Assembly: GCA_029232285.1 (NCBI GenBank) | Contig: JAOXFI010000066.1 | Location: 1-19,003, forward strand | From: Agmasoma carcini (nom. nud.) | Taxonomy: Eukaryota; Microsporidia; Thelohaniidae | Length of the DNA stretch: 19,003 nucleotides | Reading direction: 5' to 3' | Program-made: the position numbers and the translations under genes | Notes under the pieces: model-generated | Told to the model about the DNA's origin: nothing | The model's input: the letters and a program-made list of their open reading frames with translations, nothing else | Database searches by the model: none | Part shown: piece by piece, positions 14,111-19,003 of the stretch | Numbering within the stretch: position 1 is the first letter of the stretch | Layout: every line of letters starts with the position of its first letter

Positions 14111-16729
14111 ATGTTAGTTAAATTTATATGGGTTTGCTTATTTTGTTGTTCAATATTTAAAATACCTAAATATAAAGACTTTGATGTTCCTAAGGTTCAT
14201 TATAAGAAGGTTTTCTCTGAAATAATATATTTTGTAGCTGATGGTTTAAGATTTGATGGCTTTGTACCTATTGGAGAGGATAATAGTAATGATAGATCAA
14301 TAACTGATAATGAAAATATTATTAACAGGTCCATTACAAGACCAACAGAGTCTAGCACACCCACAATGTCCATCACGTCTAGCATACCCACAATTCCAAT
14401 CACGTCTAGCACAACCACAATGTCCATCACGTCTAGCACACCCACAATGTCCATCACGTCTAGCACACCCACAATGTCCATCACGTCTAGCATACCCACA
14501 ACGTCCATCACGTCCAACATACCCACAATGTCCATCACGTCTAGCATACCCACAACGTCCATCACGCCCACAACGTCCATCACGCCCAACATACCCACAA
14601 TGTCCAACATACCCACAATGTCCAACATACCCACAACTACACCTAATAATATTCCCAATTATCATAATAATATAAATTTTCATAAAAATATAAAAAATAA
14701 ATTTATAGCTTTGAGTGTAGCAGGTATACCAACAGCAACTAGTTGTAGAATCTTTTCTATGCTTACAGGTGCACCATCTAATCAAATTTCAGAGTTACTT
14801 TCATTCTTTCATAGTAAAGTAATGATTAATTCAATATTTGACAGTATTGACTGTACCTTCTATGGTGATTCTCTATGGTTAGATTACTTTCCTAATATAA
14901 AAAAATATTTAATTTATAAAAGTTATTCTAAAAAAAAATTAATAGAAAAAGAAAGATTTTTTTTAAAAGAAATTCTAAAGACAAAAGGAAATATTTTTAT
15001 ACATTTCATAAGTTTAGATTCTAAAGGACATGAACTTAATAATATCAATTCTATTTATATTAAAGATATACTTTTGTTCTATAATGATGTATTTAAGCAG
15101 ATTTATGATAATATGAGTGATGATACGATGCTAGTTATTGTATCTGATCATGGGGTGACTAATAAGGGACAGCATGGTGGTAATTCAAGTGAGGAACTTG
15201 AGTCTGTGTTTGGAATATTTGCTAAAAAAGATTTTTTATCAAATAATAAAAATTTAGAAAAACAAAGAAAAATAAGAAAAAAATTTATAGATAAAGTTTA
15301 TAGAAAGACCAGTGATTATAATATAATACATCAAGATGATATATTGGTGACTATATGTAGGTTATTAGGTATTGAAGTGCCAAAATATAGTGCTGGTAAC
15401 TTTATAAGTGAAATTATTGATGATGTTAAAGATTATGAATATTTAAAAAAGATAAAAGAAGGACATGCAAATATAAAAGTAAAAGGAAATGAATTTAAGT
15501 CTAATTATGAGTTATCAAATATTATTTATGAAATGTACAGTGGTAAGAGACTTAGTTTTTTTATTTTATATTTAATAATGAGTATTTATTTGATATATTG
15601 TACTAAAGATGTTAAAAGATTGATATTTGATAATTTTATAGTTATTTTGTGTATTATCATGGTTAGTGGATCATATTATTGTTATGTTAATGAAGATTTG
15701 ATCTATTTTGTATTATTTATGATCAAAAACCCAAATGTAATTAATTTTTTAAGTTTTATTTTTTATATAGAGAATTCAAAAGAACAATTTTTATATGAAG
15801 ATAAGATAAAATTAAATTTTAATATTTTTTATTGTATAATATATGATTTAAGATTGATAGAATGCATAATTTATGAGATGAAGTATGAAAATAGAAAATT
15901 TGTATATTTTTTTAATATTTTTATTGATTTTAGTAAAGAAACCAAAATTTTAATTTTTCTTTTAAATTTAACAAATGAAAATTTAATTTTTTTATTTTTA
16001 AAGCCTAAAAATGCCTTTTTAATTTTATTTATTAAAATCAATGAAAATGATAATAATGCTGATCATGATAATCATAATATTATATTATATAATGATAGTG
16101 ATAATAATACATATAAAAATATACATAATAATGATGATAATATTATATTATATAATGATAATAATACATATAATGATAATAATACATATAATGATAATGA
16201 TACATATAATGATATACATAATGTAACACATGATAATACATATAATAATATACATAATAATACACATAATACACATAATATAACACATAATATACATAAT
16301 ATAACACATGATAATAAACCTGGTAATAAAATTATAAATTATTACCATAAGCTTCATACTTTAATCAAAAAAATTATTAATAATTCTTTTGTATACAACC
16401 AATTGTTAACTTACTTGCTTGGACATGATAAAAGTATACAATCCATCGATTATAATGCATTTTATACGTTAGTTGATGATTTTAATGATGATTTTGATCT
16501 TTTTATTATGTTTTTATCGATTTTTCCATTGTTTATTTTACCAAGAATCAAATTTTTAAAGAAAAATGATAAAAATTTTTTATTTTTAAATTTTTTCAAT
16601 TTTTTTTACTGTTGCTTATGTTCTTGGTTTATGCATGGTTCACTGGTGTGGTCTTATTTTTTTGTTAGTAGATTTTTCTTTACAATGTTTTATTATTTGA
16701 TTGATGAAATAATAATTTATTTTTTATAA
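14111..16729 (+). CDS. GPI ethanolamine-phosphate transferase (PIG-O/GPI13-type) with two repeat insertions
   Basis: This transfers phosphoethanolamine to GPI-anchor mannose in the ER lumen. The 872-aa protein starts with a signal-anchor (1-17). The alkaline-phosphatase-fold domain has ADGLRFD (D44), the nucleophile loop GIPTATSCR (likely T208), DSKGH (D303, H307), SDHG (D346, H347) and QHGG (H355). The metal-site residues are therefore all kept. GDSLWLDYFP matches the GDDTWxxLFP box of the PIG-O/GPI13 branch better than PIG-N or PIG-G. Hydrophobic segments follow (about 473-550 and 800-872), fewer than in animal enzymes. Two in-frame low-complexity tracts are inserted: a 9-residue Thr/Ser/Pro/Ile repeat (about 81-176) between D44 and the nucleophile, and an Asn/Asp/Thr/His tract (about 642-736) in the membrane half. 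The subfamily call is less sure than the family call. Confidence 0.85.
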   Translation: MLVKFIWVCLFCCSIFKIPKYKDFDVPKVHYKKVFSEIIYFVADGLRFDGFVPIGEDNSNDRSITDNENIINRSITRPTESSTPTMSITSSIPTIPITSSTTTMSITSSTPTMSITSSTPTMSITSSIPTTSITSNIPTMSITSSIPTTSITPTTSITPNIPTMSNIPTMSNIPTTTPNNIPNYHNNINFHKNIKNKFIALSVAGIPTATSCRIFSMLTGAPSNQISELLSFFHSKVMINSIFDSIDCTFYGDSLWLDYFPNIKKYLIYKSYSKKKLIEKERFFLKEILKTKGNIFIHFISLDSKGHELNNINSIYIKDILLFYNDVFKQIYDNMSDDTMLVIVSDHGVTNKGQHGGNSSEELESVFGIFAKKDFLSNNKNLEKQRKIRKKFIDKVYRKTSDYNIIHQDDILVTICRLLGIEVPKYSAGNFISEIIDDVKDYEYLKKIKEGHANIKVKGNEFKSNYELSNIIYEMYSGKRLSFFILYLIMSIYLIYCTKDVKRLIFDNFIVILCIIMVSGSYYCYVNEDLIYFVLFMIKNPNVINFLSFIFYIENSKEQFLYEDKIKLNFNIFYCIIYDLRLIECIIYEMKYENRKFVYFFNIFIDFSKETKILIFLLNLTNENLIFLFLKPKNAFLILFIKINENDNNADHDNHNIILYNDSDNNTYKNIHNNDDNIILYNDNNTYNDNNTYNDNDTYNDIHNVTHDNTYNNIHNNTHNTHNITHNIHNITHDNKPGNKIINYYHKLHTLIKKIINNSFVYNQLLTYLLGHDKSIQSIDYNAFYTLVDDFNDDFDLFIMFLSIFPLFILPRIKFLKKNDKNFLFLNFFNFFYCCLCSWFMHGSLVWSYFFVSRFFFTMFYYLIDEIIIYFL
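14351..14640 (+). repeat. In-frame 27-bp coding minisatellite
   Basis: Units of 27 bases (TCTAGCACACCCACAATG plus TCCATCACG) repeat about eight times from 14351, then shrink to 18-base units (TCCAACATACCCACAATG) near the end. All lengths are multiples of three, so the frame is kept. The encoded 9-residue unit is SSTPTMSIT-like. The tract is far more GC-rich than the rest of the gene. Open frames on the other strand (Gly/Cys/Arg or Met/Asp/Val repeats) are shadows. Confidence 0.95.
16036..16320 (+). repeat. In-frame Asn-rich coding repeat (18-bp and shorter units)
   Basis: AATGATAATAATACATAT units and shorter ATACATAAT or ACACATAAT units repeat through about 285 bases, encoding N/D/T/Y/H-rich sequence (NDNNTY units). 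The tract interrupts the membrane half of the GPI enzyme without breaking its frame. Confidence 0.9.
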
Positions 16730-16739
16730 ATTAATTGTT

Positions 16740-17310
16740 GGTTATTTGTATATTGATCATATATTGGTTATATATTGGTTATATATTTATTATATATTGA
16801 TTATTTATATATTGATCATTTATATATATATTGATCATATATTTATTATATATTGACTATTTATATATATATTGATTATGTATCACTTATTGATCATATA
16901 TTAATTATGTATCATTTGTGTATCACTTATTGATCATGTATTGACTACGTATCATTTGTGTATCACTTATTGATCATATATTGATTATGTATCATTTGTG
17001 TATCACTTATTGATCATATATTGATTATGTATCATTTGTGTATCACTTATTGATCATGTATTGACTACGTATCATTTGTGTATCACTTATTGATCATGTA
17101 TTGATTATGTATCATTTATGTATCACTTATTGATCATGTATTGACTACGTATCATTTGTGTATCACTTATTGATCATATATTGATTATGTATTGACTATG
17201 TATCATTTATGTATCACTTATTGATCATGTATTGACTATGTATCATTTATGTATCACTTATTGATCATGTATTGACTATGTACCATTTATGTACCACTTA
17301 TTGATCACTT
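16740..17310. repeat. 40-bp minisatellite between convergent genes
   Basis: An irregular TATATATTGATCAT-rich lead-in (to about 16880) is followed by a strict 40-base period. TATCACTTATTGATCAT starts at 16921, 16961, 17001, 17041, 17081, 17121 and 17161, and irregular units follow to 17310. Units alternate between two versions (CATGTATTGACTACG and CATATATTGATTATG), and each contains the palindrome TGATCA. The array fills the space between the 3' ends of the GPI enzyme and eIF5A genes. The remainder to 17348 is AT-rich. Confidence 0.95.
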
Positions 17311-17348
17311 ATTTCAATTCTTTACAATAAAAGTAATTATTTATTTAT

Positions 17349-17906
17349 TTATAAAATATCACCCTTAACCTTAGCTAAAGATTTATATTTATCTTTGCTC
17401 ATATAGTCAAATGACCAGTAAATGTATCTCTTAACATCTTTTTCAACCACACATGAGAATGTCATAACCAATAACTTATCATCACTATTCACGTACAACT
17501 CTTCATCACTCACAGTCTCAACCAAATGGTTAATATCCTCCTTTAACTTATCCCTTTGTATCACAAGGAACTCACTAACATCCATAGACTCTCCTTCACC
17601 CAAATCAAAATGTATAGTACTTCCTTCAAAGAAATCAACTTTTGAATAATTATAGTTCCATGATTTAATTAGATAAACATCATCATTTCTAAAATTATCA
17701 GTGGAATTCTTACCGTTAAGCTCGTTAACACCTATTACAGCACTTTTAGAAGCACCATGCTTACCAGGCTTAGAAGTAGTAACAGATTTGACCTTTACAA
17801 AGTCATCTGTGCATGGTTTTTGGTAGACATCACCATTAGTTAATGAATGTCCTTTTACTATTTCACCAAAAGCAATGTTGTAATCTTTTTTTCCAATCTC
17901 TGTCAT
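17349..17906 (-). CDS. Translation factor eIF5A (hypusine protein)
   Basis: eIF5A helps ribosomes through stalled peptide bonds and at termination. The hypusine loop TSKPGKHGASK is clear, with the lysine to be modified at position 49 (the K of PGKHG). It lies between two strands of an N-terminal SH3-like domain (about 15-80) and is followed by GVNELNGK. A C-terminal OB domain (about 85-160) comes next. At 185 residues it is longer than the usual about 157. The extra length lies in the loop after residue 80 and in a C-terminal extension (about the last 20 residues). The KPGKHGASK form differs from the common KTGKHGHAK, mainly His to Ser in the loop. Function requires deoxyhypusine synthase, not in this window. 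A/T-tract and CCC elements precede the ATG. Confidence 0.93.
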   Translation of the reverse strand: MTEIGKKDYNIAFGEIVKGHSLTNGDVYQKPCTDDFVKVKSVTTSKPGKHGASKSAVIGVNELNGKNSTDNFRNDDVYLIKSWNYNYSKVDFFEGSTIHFDLGEGESMDVSEFLVIQRDKLKEDINHLVETVSDEELYVNSDDKLLVMTFSCVVEKDVKRYIYWSFDYMSKDKYKSLAKVKGDIL

Positions 17907-17930
17907 TTGGGAGAAATTTTAAAAAATTTT
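17907..17930 (-). promoter_or_regulatory. A/T-tract plus CCC start-proximal block of eIF5A
   Basis: On the coding strand it reads AAAAATTTTTTAAAATTTCTCCC, then AA and the ATG. This is the clearest example in the window of the combined AAATTT-like and CCC elements. Confidence 0.55.
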
Positions 17931-17980
17931 TATATTTGTAAAAAACTAATATTTAATTGGTTGTTATGTGAGGAATTATG

Positions 17981-18116
17981 TTAGTGTGACTATGATGGTG
18001 TGACTATTTGACTGTGATAGTGTAACTATTTGACTGTGATAGTGTAACGATGATAGCGTGATTATGATAGTGTAACTATGATAGTGTGATTATGATATCG
18101 ATACGATGATAGTTAG
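17981..18116. repeat. GTGACTATGATAGTGTAACTATTTGACT minisatellite
   Basis: Short words TGTGACTAT, TGATAGTGTAAC and TTTGACTGTGATAG repeat irregularly between the divergent starts of eIF5A and the glutaredoxin gene. The array therefore sits inside or next to their shared upstream region. The rest of the spacer to 18248 is AT-rich with no gene. Confidence 0.9.
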
Positions 18117-18248
18117 ATCATATATAATTATTTTATCAGTTAATAAAGAGTTTTGAGTATTAAATTGTTATAAGTTTATAAATTAGTTTTAAAATTATTT
18201 AATAAATAATATGAAACCAAATATAAAACTGTCACTTTGATAAATATT

Positions 18249-18512
18249 ATGGTATCTCTAACAAAGGAACTAAAAGCTAATCCTTCTATGATCTTTGTAA
18301 AACCTAATGGTAGATTCTGTGATTTAGCACTTAAACTACTTAATAAATCAAATGTTAAATATAAAATTTATGATGCAACTAAGGAAAAGCAAATGGTTGA
18401 GCAAGTTAAGCAAAGTGAAAGATTTTTTACATTACCAATGATTTACATGAATGGAAAGTTTGTTGGAGGGTTGTATGATTTGATAAAGAAGAAATTTAAA
18501 GGTAATAAATAA
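18249..18512 (+). CDS. Glutaredoxin-fold protein lacking the nucleophilic cysteine
   Basis: The ATG at 18249 is used (87 aa, a normal glutaredoxin length), since upstream in-frame codons have no ATG. The fold signature is complete: FVKPNGRFCDLALKLL at the active site (16-31), TLPMIYMNGK with the cis-proline P63 (61-70), and FVGGLYDL with the GG pair (71-78). Gapless alignment of the active site to KPxCPYC places Gly21 where the catalytic N-terminal Cys should be and keeps only the second Cys (C24). Classical dithiol and monothiol (CGFS) glutaredoxins both use the first Cys, so normal reduction of glutathione mixed disulfides is unlikely. Binding of glutathione, or use of C24, is possible. It lies tail to tail with a second glutaredoxin. 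Confidence 0.88.
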   Translation: MVSLTKELKANPSMIFVKPNGRFCDLALKLLNKSNVKYKIYDATKEKQMVEQVKQSERFFTLPMIYMNGKFVGGLYDLIKKKFKGNK

Positions 18513-18540
18513 ATTATTTATAGTAAATATGTAAAATATA

Positions 18541-18864
18541 GCTATAGTGGTATGGTTATAGTAGTATGGCTGTAGTATGGCTATGGTTAGTATGGCTGTT
18601 AGTATGGCTGTGGTAGTATGGCTATAGTTAGTATGGCTGTTAGTATGGCTATAGTAGTATGGCTATAGTAGTATATATAAATGTACAATATAAATGTAAA
18701 ATATATATAGTAGTCATGGTTATAGTAGTATGGCTGTTAGTATGGCTATAGTAGTATGGCTATAGTAGTATATATATGTAAAATATATATGTACAATATA
18801 TATGTAAATATAAATGTACAATATATATGTAAATATATATGTATATATAATAGTCATGGTTAGT
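18541..18864. repeat. GTATGGCTATAGTAGTATGGC minisatellite
   Basis: Units built from GTATGGCTATAGTA, GTATGGCTGTTA and later TATATATGTAAAATATATATGTACAA fill almost the whole spacer between the two convergent glutaredoxin genes. Confidence 0.95.
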
Positions 18865-18903
18865 TATTAACCAACATCAATAATTATCTTAAAAAAATGA
18901 ATT

Positions 18904-19003
18904 TTATTTTTTATTTAAAAATTCATTAATTTCTGTAAATCCTCCTTTAAATTCACCTTCATAGAAAACCATAGGATAAGTAAAATGTTTATATTTATCT
19001 TTT
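18904..19003 (-). CDS. Second glutaredoxin, C-terminal part (cut by window edge)
   Basis: The last 32 codons and the TAA stop are visible. They read HFTYPMVFYEGEFKGGFTE, then an amphipathic helix ending FLNKK. This matches the glutaredoxin C-terminal half: TxP with the cis-proline, a strand, a turn with EGEF, the GG pair, and the last helix. The active site lies outside the window, so it cannot be said whether this copy keeps its catalytic Cys. It lies opposite the intact neighbour on the other strand and differs clearly from it in sequence, so it is a diverged paralogue rather than a recent inverted copy. Confidence 0.8.
   Translation of the reverse strand, partial: KDKYKHFTYPMVFYEGEFKGGFTEINEFLNKK

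Noticed and set aside
14200..14785. Gly/Cys/Arg-rich and Met/Asp/Val-rich minus-strand ORFs and a Pro/Ser/Gln plus-strand ORF
   Set aside because: Shadows of the 27-bp in-frame minisatellite within the GPI enzyme gene.
1..19003. tRNA or rRNA genes
   Set aside because: No convincing T-loop GTTCRANNC with paired arms and no conserved rRNA block could be found by eye. A tRNAscan-SE or Infernal run would settle it.

Overview
The window looks like a piece of a microsporidian nuclear genome. It is very AT-rich, its genes are intronless and short-stopped (TAA or TGA), and most start codons follow directly on an A-tract/T-tract (AAATTT-like) block. The proteins are lean eukaryotic housekeeping types: cytosolic asparaginyl-tRNA synthetase, eukaryotic queuine tRNA-ribosyltransferase, eIF5A, a small GTPase, a GPI ethanolamine-phosphate transferase and glutaredoxins. 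Decayed ISXO2/Merlin-type DNA transposases, common in microsporidia, are also present. The spacers are unusually long and full of minisatellites, so this is probably one of the expanded-genome lineages. I cannot name the species, and the phylum is an inference.

Layout. 1-1240: repeats and AT-rich spacer with no convincing gene. 1243-4445: three minus-strand genes, namely an unknown 99-aa protein, a Cys-rich repeat protein (possible Hsp20-like core) and an RNF121-like membrane RING protein. 4841-6193: minus-strand AsnRS. 6208-9413: a 3.2-kb gene desert with a cluster of broken ISXO2/Merlin-like transposases, one on the plus strand and two on the minus strand. 9414-10998: three tandem plus-strand paralogues encoding tiny CxCxxC proteins with a C-terminal membrane anchor, each followed by its own minisatellite. 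11155-12327: plus-strand TGT. 12440-13227: a previously hidden 48-aa acidic ORF and a Rho-like GTPase, both minus. 13485-16729: a probable Nup54/57-like coiled-coil protein and a large GPI ethanolamine-phosphate transferase interrupted by two in-frame repeat tracts. 17349-17906: minus-strand eIF5A, convergent with the GPI gene. 18249-19003: a glutaredoxin lacking its nucleophilic cysteine, facing the 3' end of a second glutaredoxin that runs off the window.

There are no operons. The genes share broad roles: translation (AsnRS, TGT, eIF5A), endomembrane and surface biology (RNF121-like RING, GPI anchor synthesis, GTPase, tail-anchored trio) and thiol redox (glutaredoxins, Cys-rich protein). 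Nearly every spacer carries its own tandem repeat, and several repeats share a TCAG/ATGG vocabulary. The best candidate for something new is the trio of CxCxxC tail-anchored proteins at 9.4-11.0 kb.
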